A DNA stretch of 19,057 nt from Pleionea sp041589565 (GCA_041589565.1 JBFHVL010000048.1:1-19057), one strand, 5' to 3'; numbered from the stretch's first letter, positions 1-7,954 are shown. The notes: generated by a model from the letters alone, not told the origin. Numbers and translations: made by a program.

Positions 1-283
1 GGTGTGTATTGAAACACGCGTGAAGCTCAATGATGCAGGCCAATCCAATGGCATTTTCGAAATTTATATCAACGATAGGCTCGAAGCGAGTAAGCAAAAT
101 ATGGACTGGGTGGGAGCCTGGGATGATTACGCCATAAACGCGATTATGTTCGGCAGCTACTGGAATGGAGGCTCCCCTGCAACACAGGAGCGTTATATGG
201 ATGCGCTAGTGGTTTCAAAAACAAGAATCGGTTGTATTTCTCAAGTTCGACCAAAACCGCCAACCGATGTCGATGTTAACTAG
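1..283 (+). CDS. C-terminal fragment of concanavalin A/LamG-like (polysaccharide lyase-like) protein
   Basis: The reading frame is open at the left edge, so only the last 94 or so residues are visible and the true start lies outside the window. The fragment has alternating beta-strand-like segments: IFEIYINDRLEASKQ, then a W-G-A-W-D-D stretch, then AIMFGSYWNGG. It ends in RYMDALVVSKTRIGC, a terminal strand pattern common in jelly-roll (concanavalin A-like, LamG or polysaccharide-lyase-like) domains of secreted bacterial proteins. The reading 'YINDRLEA' resembles the 'vYvNG' strand of such domains. The last residues (PKPPTDVDVN) look like a disordered tail. The gene ends just before a hairpin terminator. 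The fold is inferred from pattern; substrate and exact family cannot be named. Confidence 0.5.
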   Translation, partial: VCIETRVKLNDAGQSNGIFEIYINDRLEASKQNMDWVGAWDDYAINAIMFGSYWNGGSPATQERYMDALVVSKTRIGCISQVRPKPPTDVDVN

Positions 284-293
284 TTGTTAATTT

Positions 294-319
294 AAAAGGC
301 CATCGAGTATGGCCTTTTT
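294..319. terminator. Bidirectional intrinsic terminator between convergent genes
   Basis: AAAAGGCC (294-301) and GGCCTTTT (311-318) form a perfect 8-bp stem around a 9-nt loop. The A-tract on one side and T-tract on the other give a U-run in both directions. It lies 10 nt after the stop of the left-edge gene and 6 nt past the stop of the convergent minus-strand gene, so it probably serves both. Confidence 0.85.
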
Positions 320-324
320 GGCGT

Positions 325-969
325 TTACTGTTCCATGGATTGAATAAACTGATTGGCTTTGTCGATAGAACGATTCATTTGTGCAATTAATTGCGTTACG
401 TTGGACTCGATACTACGAATTTCATTTTTAATCGAAGCGATAGCCTGTGCATTCAAATTATGTTTTAAAAATAATACTTGATCCTTAAAAACATTCAGTA
501 CCGGATACATAGTGCGTTCTGCGCTTTTCATCGTTTTTAACATGGACTGATAACGACTTTTAGTTTGTCGCAATTGTTCAGCACTTTTACGCTTTAGCGA
601 TGCGCTGGTATATTGAGTTAACTCTTCTTCCCATTCTTCAAACAATGCCTCAGCAACGCTTTCAACATCTTCAATGCGGGACTTAATATTTGCAGCGGCC
701 TGCTCGCTGTCTTCATATTCAGTGTTGAGCTGTTCGTAGACTCGCTCCAGGTCGCCGCCATCAAATTGCACAACCGACTTAAACTGTTCAAGCGCTGAAG
801 CGAATTGTTGCTTTGCTTCCTGTTGCGCATCGCGTGATTTCTCGATACGTGACACCAGAACATCCCGCTTATGTATGCCAACTTTTTCCAATGCGCCATA
901 GTAAGCGGATTGGCAGCCAACAAGTGGTAATACTACTAAAAACACTAGTGCTTTGGTAAAGCGAGTCAT
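325..969 (-). CDS. DUF2959-type coiled-coil lipoprotein
   Basis: This is a predicted 214-residue lipoprotein. The start at 969 is chosen because ATG is preceded by AAGGA at a 6-nt spacing, and because it places a classic lipoprotein signal at the N-terminus: MTRFTKALVFLVVLPLVGC, with the lipobox LVGC at residues 16-19. A longer frame to 1044 would bury this signal. After the Cys comes AYYGALEKVGIHKRDVLVSR, which I recognise as the start of the DUF2959 family. The rest is almost all helical and charged (E/Q/K/R-rich heptads), consistent with long coiled coils facing the periplasm. The function of the family is unknown. It converges on the left-edge gene and diverges from gshA. Confidence 0.8.
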   Translation of the reverse strand: MTRFTKALVFLVVLPLVGCQSAYYGALEKVGIHKRDVLVSRIEKSRDAQQEAKQQFASALEQFKSVVQFDGGDLERVYEQLNTEYEDSEQAAANIKSRIEDVESVAEALFEEWEEELTQYTSASLKRKSAEQLRQTKSRYQSMLKTMKSAERTMYPVLNVFKDQVLFLKHNLNAQAIASIKNEIRSIESNVTQLIAQMNRSIDKANQFIQSMEQ

Positions 970-1086
970 GGTGCTGTCCTTGAAGATACGAAATAAGTTT
1001 AATTGTCTACACACTAGCTGTTCGTTGCGATTTGTGCAACTCACCAGTAAAGCAAGGTGACGGTACTGGCTTATTTTAATCTAATT

Positions 1087-1093
1087 GGAAGGG
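1087..1093 (+). promoter_or_regulatory. Ribosome binding site favouring an upstream gshA start
   Basis: GGAAGGG sits 5 nt before the ATG at 1099 and is the only good Shine-Dalgarno match among the candidate gshA starts. The ATG at 1213, which would give family-typical length, has no recognisable site upstream. Confidence 0.45.
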
Positions 1094-1098
1094 TTCCG

Positions 1099-2781
1099 AT
1101 GAGTCGTCGGGCAAATGAAACATATATAAACACTTTCTCCAAGCAAAATTTATGGAACCCAATTCGTGGCTATGGCATAGTTAAGTTACTTTTCATTACG
1201 GCTTCGGTTTGCATGTCGATAAAATATTCCTCTCCGGCAGAAGCTGCATTTTGGAACGAAAATGCGGAACATTTTTTAAGCGGTATTCAGCGTGGGCTGG
1301 AAAAAGAAAGTCTGCGAATAACTCCCGAAGGTTGTATCGCTCAAACACCGCATCCTCACGCGTTAGGCTCAACGCTGACCAATCAGTATATTACTACCGA
1401 TTATTCGGAAGCTCTGCTGGAGTTTATTACTCCGGCAACTGATGAATTAGATGCACCATTACAATGGCTCGAACAAATTCATCAGTTTGTGTATCGCCAT
1501 CTGGATAACGAATTGTTATGGGTAACCAGCATGCCCTGTGTTATGGGCGAAGAGTCGTCAATTCCACTCGCTTATTATGGCGCGTCAAATAGTGGACGCA
1601 TGAAAACCGTTTATCGCGAGGGGTTAGGACACCGTTATGGGCGTTTTATGCAAACCATATCGGGTGTGCATTATAACTTCTCCCTGTCGGAAGCATTCTG
1701 GCAACAACTTTATGAATTAAGCGACCAATCTCAATCGCTGCAAGACTTTAAATCGCAGCGTTATATGGGAATGATCCGAAACTTTCAACGCAATAGCTGG
1801 ATCATTCCGTTGCTGTATGGCGCATCGCCTGCCCTGTGTGAAAGCTTTTTAAAAGGGCGGCCAACACGGCTGGATGAACTGGTACCGGGGACTCGTTATG
1901 GCAAATTCGCCACGTCACTTCGTATGAGTGACCTGGGCTATCAAAACAATGTGCAGTCACAACTGAAAGTTTGTTTAAATGACTTGCCACAGTACATTCG
2001 TGATCTTGAATACGCGATTCGTACCGAAGATCCTTATTACAAATCGATAGGTGTGAAAGAGGGCGATCATTATCGACAATTGAATGCCAATATTCTGCAA
2101 ATCGAAAATGAATACTACAGTAATATTCGACCTAAACGCACAACTCAATCCGGGGAGCGCCCGACCAAAGCGTTACGTAACCGTGGCATTGAATACATTG
2201 AAGTTCGCGCGCTGGATATCAACCCATTCAGCGAAATAGGCATCAGCCAGCAACAGCTTTATTTTCTAGATGTGTTTTTATTACACTGTTTAATGCAGGA
2301 TTCTCCATTCATTACTGAACGTGAAGTTGCCGAAAATAAAAAGAATTTTGCGCGCGTGGTTAAAGGAGGCCGCGATCCGGAACTGTTTTTATGGAAAGAA
2401 AATAAACAGCATCCCATTCGCGCGTTGGCGAACCGACTGTTTGATGAATTTGCTCATGCAGCTTTGCTTTTGGACAAGGCTTACCACGCTAATCATTTTT
2501 CGCAGGTGTTGCATGAAACTCGACCAATGATTGAGCAACCTGAGTTGAGTTTGTCCGGGCAAGTGGTTCAAATCATAGAGCAGCGAAAGGATGGCTTTTT
2601 CCCCTTCGCTTTTGAACTGTCGCGTCAGTACGCCGAACACTTTAAAAATCAGCCAATTCCCGATACAGTACAACACAGGTTTGAACAGGAAGCAGCGCGT
2701 TCATTACAAGCTCAGCGAGAGATTGAAGAGTCCGACCATTTAAGCTTTGAGGCTTTCCTCGCTCAATATTACGCCGACTAG
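1099..2781 (+). CDS. gshA: Glutamate-cysteine ligase (gamma-glutamylcysteine synthetase, proteobacterial type)
   Basis: Catalyses ATP-dependent ligation of L-glutamate and L-cysteine, the first step of glutathione synthesis. The whole length parallels E. coli GshA. Visible blocks are GIQRGLEKESLRI (the two Glu match E27 and E29 of E. coli), TTDYSEALLEFITP, SMPCVM, YREGLGHRYG, MQTISGVHYNFSLS, GASPALC, ATSLRMSDLGY, LQIENEYYSNIRPKR and GIEYIEVRALDINPF. The start is uncertain. ATG 1099 (560 aa) has a good ribosome binding site but adds about 38 residues that look like a signal peptide: hydrophobic IVKLLFITASVCMSI, then PAEA-A. ATG 1213 (522 aa) matches the E. coli length of about 518 but lacks a site. 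A GTG at 1057 is also in frame. GshA is normally cytosolic, so 1213 may be correct. It stands alone, diverging from the DUF2959-type gene and 62 nt before putP. Confidence 0.95.
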   Translation: MSRRANETYINTFSKQNLWNPIRGYGIVKLLFITASVCMSIKYSSPAEAAFWNENAEHFLSGIQRGLEKESLRITPEGCIAQTPHPHALGSTLTNQYITTDYSEALLEFITPATDELDAPLQWLEQIHQFVYRHLDNELLWVTSMPCVMGEESSIPLAYYGASNSGRMKTVYREGLGHRYGRFMQTISGVHYNFSLSEAFWQQLYELSDQSQSLQDFKSQRYMGMIRNFQRNSWIIPLLYGASPALCESFLKGRPTRLDELVPGTRYGKFATSLRMSDLGYQNNVQSQLKVCLNDLPQYIRDLEYAIRTEDPYYKSIGVKEGDHYRQLNANILQIENEYYSNIRPKRTTQSGERPTKALRNRGIEYIEVRALDINPFSEIGISQQQLYFLDVFLLHCLMQDSPFITEREVAENKKNFARVVKGGRDPELFLWKENKQHPIRALANRLFDEFAHAALLLDKAYHANHFSQVLHETRPMIEQPELSLSGQVVQIIEQRKDGFFPFAFELSRQYAEHFKNQPIPDTVQHRFEQEAARSLQAQREIEESDHLSFEAFLAQYYAD

Positions 2782-2789
2782 CATTGTCG

Positions 2790-2820
2790 TTGGCACATGC
2801 GGCTTCCTGATCTCTATATA
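2790..2820 (+). promoter_or_regulatory. Candidate sigma70 promoter for the putP operon
   Basis: TTGGCA (2790-2795, 5 of 6 to the -35 consensus) is followed after 19 nt by TATATA (2815-2820). It lies in the gshA-putP gap, about 24 nt before the putP start. The spacer is longer than ideal, so the call is weak. Confidence 0.25.
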
Positions 2821-2843
2821 TTTGGGGCAGGAGAACAATAATA

Positions 2844-4358
2844 ATGTCTACAGCAACACTGGTCGCATTCGCGGCCTATCTCTCGATTATGCTTGGTATT
2901 GGTGTTTGGGCCTATTTTCAAACACGTAATTTATCCGATTATATTTTAGGTGGTCGCCGCCTGGGTAGCGTGGTGACGGCGCTCAGTGCCAGCGCTACCG
3001 ATATGAGCGGCTGGTTGCTGCTGGGACTTCCCGGGGCAATTTATGCCAGCGGTCTGAGTGAAATGTGGATCGGTGTGGGCCTGGTGATTGGAGCTTATTT
3101 AAACTGGAAGCTCACCGCGCCTCGGCTACGAGTGTATACCGAAGCGGTCGACAACGCGATTACACTGCCCGATTACTTAACCGGGCGGTTTGAAGACAAG
3201 TCAAACATCATTCGAATTTTCTCTGCGGTCGTCATACTAGTGTTTTTTACTGTGTATGTGGCGTCGGGCCTTACCGCAGGCGCCAAATTGTTTGAAGCAT
3301 CTTTTCAAATGGATTACCACTGGGCACTGTTTGTGGGGGCCTTGGTGATCGTAAGCTACACTTTTGTCGGCGGTTTTCTGGCCGTAAGCTGGACCGATGT
3401 GGTGCAGGGCCTGTTGATGGTCGGTGCGTTGGTCGTTGCACCAATTGTGATGATTGTTGAGTTGGGGAGTTTTAATGACGTTCAGTCGGTCGTTGCAAAT
3501 GCCGATGCAGCTGCAACTTCTTCTCGATCCGACTTTTTTGCTGGCCAGTCCCCGATGGACTTTCTACTTTCCATTGGATTTTTCTCGCTAATGGCCTGGG
3601 GGTTCGGTTATTTTGGACAGCCTCACTTGCTGGCTCGTTTTATGGCTGCCCGTTCGATTACTCAAATACACCAGGCACGACGCATTGCCATGAGCTGGAT
3701 GATCATCAGCATGATCGGAGCGCTATTGGTAGGTTATTTAGCCATAGCTTATTTTTATGGCAGTGAACATCAGGCGCTGTTGGCGGAAGATGGTGAGAAG
3801 GTTTTTATCATTGCTACGCAAGTGTTGTTTAATCCCTGGGTTGCCGGCTTCCTACTTGCCGCTATTTTGGCCGCGGTTATGAGCACCATTGACTCTCAGC
3901 TTTTAGTTACCTCCAGCGCGGTGACTGAAGACATATATCGTGTATTTTTCCGCAAGTTGGCGAGCGAGAAAGAGCTTGTCTGGATGGGACGTATGAGTGT
4001 TCTATTGGTAGCGCTAATTGCCCTCATTATTGCCATGGATAAAGACTCAAAAGTTTTGGCTCTGGTGAGTAATGCCTGGGCCGGGTTTGGTTCAGCATTT
4101 GGCCCGGTAATAATCATCAGTTTAATGTGGCGTGGTATGACGCGTAATGGCGCTTTAGCTGGAATGGTGACCGGTTCACTTACGGTGATTATTTGGGTGG
4201 CATTGAAGCCTATGGTTGGCGGTTGGGTGGCCGAAACATACGAGATGATTCCGGGCGTGATTTTGGCCACTCTGGCGATTGTCGCTTTTAGCCGAACTCA
4301 ATCACCATCGGCCAATATGTTGCAAACCTTTGATCGCGTGCAATCGGCGTTGAAGTAA
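2844..4358 (+). CDS. putP: Na+/proline symporter (SSS family)
   Basis: An inner-membrane transporter of 504 residues, close to the 502 of E. coli PutP, with the LeuT-fold pattern of many hydrophobic helices. It imports L-proline with Na+. Key positions are kept: R38 in YILGGRRLG (E. coli R40); A51, D53 and M54 in SATDMSGW (A53, D55, M56; Na+/substrate site); and A344, S347, T348 in ILAAVMSTID (A337, S340, T341). Other near-identical blocks are LPDYLTGRFEDKS, VGGFLAVSWTD, GYFGQPHLLARFMAA, LFNPWVAG and MTRNGALAGM. The Cys after the S-T pair in E. coli is Ser here. AGGAG lies 10 nt before the ATG. No putA is in view, so use for osmoprotection or nutrition cannot be told apart. It heads a closely spaced four-gene run. 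Confidence 0.95.
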   Translation: MSTATLVAFAAYLSIMLGIGVWAYFQTRNLSDYILGGRRLGSVVTALSASATDMSGWLLLGLPGAIYASGLSEMWIGVGLVIGAYLNWKLTAPRLRVYTEAVDNAITLPDYLTGRFEDKSNIIRIFSAVVILVFFTVYVASGLTAGAKLFEASFQMDYHWALFVGALVIVSYTFVGGFLAVSWTDVVQGLLMVGALVVAPIVMIVELGSFNDVQSVVANADAAATSSRSDFFAGQSPMDFLLSIGFFSLMAWGFGYFGQPHLLARFMAARSITQIHQARRIAMSWMIISMIGALLVGYLAIAYFYGSEHQALLAEDGEKVFIIATQVLFNPWVAGFLLAAILAAVMSTIDSQLLVTSSAVTEDIYRVFFRKLASEKELVWMGRMSVLLVALIALIIAMDKDSKVLALVSNAWAGFGSAFGPVIIISLMWRGMTRNGALAGMVTGSLTVIIWVALKPMVGGWVAETYEMIPGVILATLAIVAFSRTQSPSANMLQTFDRVQSALK

Positions 4359-4376
4359 AAAAATACAGGGCTGCTT

Positions 4377-4862
4377 ATGAGCATTCAAATTCGACCGGCA
4401 AAGCAAAGTGATGTAGGGCAGATCTTAACTTTTATTAAAGCCTTGGCTGAGTACGAAAAATTGAGTCACGAAGTTGTCGCTACCGAACAGCAACTTCAAG
4501 AAACTTTGTTCGGCGATAAACCGGTTGCGCATGTTGTGATTGCCGAGTTTGATAGTCAGCCCGCTGGATTTGCGCTTTATTTTTATAATTATTCGACCTT
4601 TTTGGCCAAGCCGGGATTGTATTTGGAAGATTTATTTGTCTTTCCTGAGTTTCGTGGTCAAAAAATCGGTAAGACATTATTGGTGTATTTAGCGCAAGTG
4701 GCACTGCGTGAAGAGTGTGGCCGATTTGAGTGGTCGGTGCTTGACTGGAATACTCCGGCCATTGAGTTCTATCGCGCCATGGGCGCAATGGGCATGGACG
4801 AGTGGACCGTTCAACGGGTTACCGGGCAAGCATTAATCGACTTGGCGAATACACAAGTTTAA
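4377..4862 (+). CDS. GNAT N-acetyltransferase, spermidine/spermine (SSAT)-like
   Basis: A 161-residue single-domain GNAT enzyme that should transfer acetyl from acetyl-CoA to an amine. The acetyl-CoA loop (motif A) is LYLEDLFVFPEFRGQKIG at residues 81-98, with R93-G-x-K-I-G98. FYRAMGA (131-137) contains Y132, in the place of the catalytic Tyr of SSAT enzymes. The N-terminal IRPAKQSDVGQILTFIKALAEYEKL and the position of LxLEDLFV are closer to the spermidine/spermine or thialysine N-acetyltransferase branch (human SAT1/SAT2-like) than to RimI-type enzymes. The substrate is therefore probably a small amine, polyamine or thialysine-like, but this is inference. It starts 18 nt after putP and ends 13 nt before the next gene. 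Confidence 0.85.
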   Translation: MSIQIRPAKQSDVGQILTFIKALAEYEKLSHEVVATEQQLQETLFGDKPVAHVVIAEFDSQPAGFALYFYNYSTFLAKPGLYLEDLFVFPEFRGQKIGKTLLVYLAQVALREECGRFEWSVLDWNTPAIEFYRAMGAMGMDEWTVQRVTGQALIDLANTQV

Positions 4863-4875
4863 CGGACTAATCATT

Positions 4876-6306
4876 ATGGAATGTAAATACCATCCCGATA
4901 CCAGTGCTTCCTGGTATTGTCAGCGCTGCGATGTGCCTTTTTGTATGGACTGCATGCCAGACACTTCAGACACGCCACGTTGTACCTTATGCCGAAGTTA
5001 TCTAACGCCTCTTGGGATTAGTGATTCCATATCGCCATTCTGGTTAAAGCTGGGACATTTTTTTGTTTATCCGGTCGCGCCTCCATTACTGATTACGGCC
5101 ATAGTCGCTTCGTTATTGTTTGCCTATTTTTTTGATCCAGAAAAAATTTCGATATTGGTGCTTCCATTTTTTATATTCTGGAGCGCATTTCTCACTAAAG
5201 TTATGTTTTCCGTGATGGAGTACACCGCTTACGGTAATCTCGATGCGCCTAACTGGAAAAAAATGATGTCGCTCGAAAACGGCTGGATGTTTTTAAAGCT
5301 CATGGGCATGATGATTATTATTTTCGCAGGCCTATATAAGTTAGCCAGCTTTAGCTTTGTATTAACCATCGCCCTGGCGCTATTTGTTGTGGTGGCTTAT
5401 CCCGCTATGAATATGATTCTGTGTATGGATAAAAGTATGTGGAGCGCGCTCAATCCGGCACGAATTCTATACGTAATGGCTGCCATAGGCGGTTCTTACT
5501 GGATTCTTTTTGCTATTATGGTGATGTTTTATCTCACCATTGGTTTTGGTAATGACTATTTATTAAATAATTTACCTTTTTCGGTTGCACTACCTTTAAC
5601 ACAATTTTTTACTCTGTATGTCTCATTTGCCATGTATCATATGTTTGGCTATGTGATCTACCAGTATCATTTTGAACTCGATTTTTCCGTGCATCGGCGA
5701 ACATTACATCAAAATGTGAAGTCGCATGGTAAGCATACTAGCGAACTAACTAGCCTTGACGCAAAAGAAACTAGAACAGGCACTATAACCGAAGCTGAAA
5801 TTTTTATTCAGGAAGGTCGTTATAACGAAGCGGAAGCGATATTGATCGATGCACTGAAAAACAACGATCAAGACAACCAGATTTATGACCTGCTCTACAA
5901 ACTATTTGCGCTGCAGGGTAAGAGTGAACTGATGGTAAAACTCTGCGAAAAGCATCTGGATGTTTTAATCGCTCAACGGTCTGGCAATTTAATGCGTATG
6001 CACTACTTGCAAACAGTTAATCAGGCTCCTGACTACGTACCCAAAGACCCGGCAGTTATTCATCAACTTATTAAGTTACTTAACCGCAAAGACGATGTGA
6101 AACAAGCATTAAAACTGCTGAATCATTTGAAAAAACATCATATCGACTATGCTGGATTAGCAGACGCCTGTTTTGTATTCGGTAAATACTTAACCGAGAA
6201 ACTGAACAAGCGAGAGGAAGCAGCGAAAATTATACGTTGGGGAATCAACGTCGCTGACGGTGAGTTGAAAGAAGCTATGCAAAATTATGTTCGGTTGCTG
6301 ATTTAG
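4876..6306 (+). CDS. B-box-type zinc finger membrane protein with TPR-like C-terminus
   Basis: A 476-residue protein of unrecognised function with three visible parts. (1) Residues 1-40 are a B-box-like zinc-binding module with Cys/His at C3, H6, C15, C18, C23, C26, C36 and C39, enough for two zinc sites. (2) Residues 57-265 carry about six hydrophobic segments (near 58-86, 91-115, 136-156, 158-183, 196-223 and 233-263), suggesting an inner-membrane domain. (3) Residues 303-476 are soluble, helical and TPR-like, for example AEIFIQEGRYNEAEAILIDA and VKQALKLLNHLKKHH. An even number of TM helices would put both the finger and the TPR part in the cytoplasm, suggesting a scaffold that binds other proteins. 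It lies inside the putP run. The arrangement is seen directly; the role is unknown. Confidence 0.75.
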   Translation: MECKYHPDTSASWYCQRCDVPFCMDCMPDTSDTPRCTLCRSYLTPLGISDSISPFWLKLGHFFVYPVAPPLLITAIVASLLFAYFFDPEKISILVLPFFIFWSAFLTKVMFSVMEYTAYGNLDAPNWKKMMSLENGWMFLKLMGMMIIIFAGLYKLASFSFVLTIALALFVVVAYPAMNMILCMDKSMWSALNPARILYVMAAIGGSYWILFAIMVMFYLTIGFGNDYLLNNLPFSVALPLTQFFTLYVSFAMYHMFGYVIYQYHFELDFSVHRRTLHQNVKSHGKHTSELTSLDAKETRTGTITEAEIFIQEGRYNEAEAILIDALKNNDQDNQIYDLLYKLFALQGKSELMVKLCEKHLDVLIAQRSGNLMRMHYLQTVNQAPDYVPKDPAVIHQLIKLLNRKDDVKQALKLLNHLKKHHIDYAGLADACFVFGKYLTEKLNKREEAAKIIRWGINVADGELKEAMQNYVRLLI

Positions 6307-6328
6307 AAGTGATTTAAAAGGAGAAGTT

Positions 6329-7063
6329 ATGAAATTTCTAAAAATAGTTAGCTTTGTTATTTTGTATCTGTTGAGTGGTTGTGCAACCTATACCACTCCA
6401 GGTGGGAGCGTTCCCATCAGTGAGCTTGCCGATGGTGACATTAATGAATTATTGTTAAAGCAGCCTGCTGCTTCATTTCCTGTCAATTTGGCCGTTACTC
6501 GAATTCAGGCGGCCGGTTACCGTTCTCATCGACTAAGTAGTTATGGTCAAGGTCGTTATAGTATCGTTACGACTCGGGAAGTTGAGTCGGAAGAAGATTT
6601 TATGCATTTAGCGAGCTTGCCTGGTATCAAGGCTGTTGCGCCATTAAATCGCATACTGTTACCGGTCGATCTCGAATCTCTAAAATCTTTACGCGAGGCC
6701 TCAGCGCGTCTGAAGGCCGATTTGCTGCTAGTTTATACTTTTGATACATCATTCCATGTTGGCGAACAAAAGTTAGCTCCTCTTAATGTCATTACACTAG
6801 GTTTTTTGAACAATAAAAAAGTAAGTGTTACTACAACTGCTTCGGCTGCAATATTTGACGTTCGCACAGAATATCTATATGGCTTAGCCGAAGCCACTGT
6901 AAGTCAAAAAGATAATGCGAGCATTTGGAGCACATCGGATGTGGTAGATGATCTTCGCGTTAAAACTGAAAACGAGGCCTTCGACAAGCTTATCCCAGAA
7001 ATAGAAAAAACATGGACAGGAATAGTTGAGCAATATTCTTCTGAAAAATTCCCAAATCAATAA
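6329..7063 (+). CDS. Predicted outer-membrane or periplasmic lipoprotein, function unknown
   Basis: A 244-residue lipoprotein. AAGGAG precedes the ATG. The signal MKFLKIVSFVILYLLSGC ends in the lipobox LLSGC, with lipidated C18. The mature part is a mixed alpha/beta domain with no motif I recognise. LPGIKAVAPLNRILLP and ADLLLVYTFDTSFHV (about residue 131 on) look like buried strands, followed by a segment rich in T/S/A strands near 165-190 and a helical, acidic C-terminus. It is the last gene of the putP run, 22 nt after the zinc finger protein, so it may be co-transcribed. No terminator was found right after it. The residues following the lipobox Cys (A, T) do not include Asp at +2, consistent with outer-membrane sorting. 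Confidence 0.75.
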   Translation: MKFLKIVSFVILYLLSGCATYTTPGGSVPISELADGDINELLLKQPAASFPVNLAVTRIQAAGYRSHRLSSYGQGRYSIVTTREVESEEDFMHLASLPGIKAVAPLNRILLPVDLESLKSLREASARLKADLLLVYTFDTSFHVGEQKLAPLNVITLGFLNNKKVSVTTTASAAIFDVRTEYLYGLAEATVSQKDNASIWSTSDVVDDLRVKTENEAFDKLIPEIEKTWTGIVEQYSSEKFPNQ

Positions 7064-7120
7064 GGTCTGCATTAAACAAAGAATAATATTAAAAAAGCGG
7101 TGAATTATAGAGTCAAGTCT

Positions 7121-7147
7121 AGGTTGAGCACTTCGCTAAGTGAACCT
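7121..7147. repeat. Imperfect hairpin (bulged 10-bp stem)
   Basis: AGGTT (7121-7125) and CACTT (7129-7133) pair with AACCT (7143-7147) and AAGTG (7138-7142) around a CGCT loop. A 3-nt GAG bulge lies on the left arm. There is no T-tract on either side, so it is not a standard terminator. Confidence 0.6.
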
Positions 7148-7170
7148 CAATGAATAGCAGGTATTCTGGG

Positions 7171-7220
7171 TTCCGCGGTCAAGTCGCGGAATGACAGTTT
7201 CTAAAACATATCTGTCATTC
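7171..7220. repeat. Two overlapping palindromes, REP-like intergenic element
   Basis: TTCCGCG (7171-7177) pairs with CGCGGAA (7185-7191) around a 7-nt loop. Overlapping its right arm, GAATGACAG (7189-7197) pairs with CTGTCATTC (7212-7220) around a 14-nt loop. The two structures are mutually exclusive at 7189-7191. The text CTGGGTTCCGCG...CGCGGAATGACAG resembles the dispersed 'GTCATTCCCGCG...CGGGAATCCAG' palindromes found in many proteobacterial genomes. The structure is seen; membership in a dispersed family is inferred from resemblance. Confidence 0.65.
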
Positions 7221-7239
7221 TTGAGCTTGTACGAAGGGG

Positions 7240-7276
7240 CTCATTCTTAGGTGCGCAGTTCGGGCAACAGAATGAG
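7240..7276. repeat. Inverted repeat, 8-bp arms
   Basis: CTCATTCT (7240-7247) is the exact reverse complement of AGAATGAG (7269-7276), separated by 21 nt. Just upstream, GAGCTTGTACGAAGG (7223-7237) looks like a degenerate copy of the GAGCTTGTCGAAGG motif common in intergenic repeats of other bacteria. Confidence 0.5.
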
Positions 7277-7305
7277 TTTTCGCCGGGTATTGCTTGGTTC
7301 ACACA

Positions 7306-7340
7306 ACTCTGGTGTAGACACTGAAAAGGCAAACCAGAGT
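7306..7340. repeat. Inverted repeat, 8-bp arms
   Basis: ACTCTGGT (7306-7313) is the exact reverse complement of ACCAGAGT (7333-7340), with a 19-nt spacer. It has no T-tract. It is the last of the run of inverted repeats in this interval. Confidence 0.5.
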
Positions 7341-7522
7341 AGCCATCTAAGTTAAGTTTTCTCCTCCTTATTCTTAGTCATTTTCGCTGGAAAAATGTGA
7401 GCCACTTCATCATTTGAGTATAAAAACACCCTAATAGCATCTCAAAATGCGACAAATGCTAAAAAACTGACTATTGGTTAACACTGGTTCTAGGTAGTTT
7501 GAGCAGTCGCCGAAGGTAGTGA

Positions 7523-7954
7523 ATGATAATGATGAGTCTAGTCGAACGTCGAGTAGCTGAACGCTATGAGGTAGCCCTTAGGGCAAGGGTTACAACTAAT
7601 CACAAGGACAGCTTTTCCGCTCTGGTATCCAATCTTTCCATGTCTGGAATTCAGATTAAAGTCGAGAACTCGCTCATTCCACAATTAATGCCAGCAATCG
7701 AACGTGCTAATAAAATCGATACTATTCCTGTAGAAGTCGAGGTGGAACTACCGGAGCTTTTTAAAGCAGTGACCATTAAATTGGGTATAGTTTATTTCAA
7801 CCGTATATCGCTTACTCACAGCGTAGTCGGTTGTCGGTTCGAAGGTTTTGTAAAAGAGGGGGCCAGAACACTTTCTGAGTACATTTTACATATTCAGCAC
7901 GGCGGGGTGAGTCGTTTTACCAGAACGATGAAAAGCAACGAGCAAGCTGATTGA
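7523..7954 (+). CDS. PilZ domain protein (c-di-GMP receptor)
   Basis: A 143-residue single-domain protein. The c-di-GMP-binding signature is present in both parts: R10-VAE-R14 (RxxxR) in the N-terminal loop and N37-L-S-M-S-G42 (the D/NxSxxG motif) at the start of the beta-barrel. Further strands are seen at IQIKVE, TIPVEVEVELPE, VTIKLGIVYF and SVVGCRFEGF. It should bind cyclic di-GMP and pass the signal on by changing shape or partner. There are three in-frame ATGs at 7523, 7529 and 7532; the first is chosen because AAGG lies 6 nt upstream. It precedes a hydrolase by 50 nt on the same strand and lies about 0.9 kb from a diguanylate cyclase gene. The downstream process is not revealed. Confidence 0.85.
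   Translation: MIMMSLVERRVAERYEVALRARVTTNHKDSFSALVSNLSMSGIQIKVENSLIPQLMPAIERANKIDTIPVEVEVELPELFKAVTIKLGIVYFNRISLTHSVVGCRFEGFVKEGARTLSEYILHIQHGGVSRFTRTMKSNEQAD

Larger units (their letters stand above)
7064..7522. other. 459-nt gene-free interval with clustered inverted repeats
   Basis: No convincing coding frame was found on either strand. The first half (7121-7340) holds at least five separate inverted repeats, listed individually. The second half (7341-7522) is AT-rich and leads into the PilZ gene. TATAAA at 7419-7424 is a possible -10 but has no good -35 partner. The interval contains no obvious intrinsic terminator with a U-run for the upstream genes. Confidence 0.6.

Noticed and set aside
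618..923. Second minus-strand frame inside the DUF2959-type gene
   Set aside because: It fully overlaps the real lipoprotein in another frame and has no signal or domain.
2389..2676. Minus-strand 95-codon frame inside gshA
   Set aside because: It is antisense to the conserved C-terminal part of GshA, with no motif of its own.
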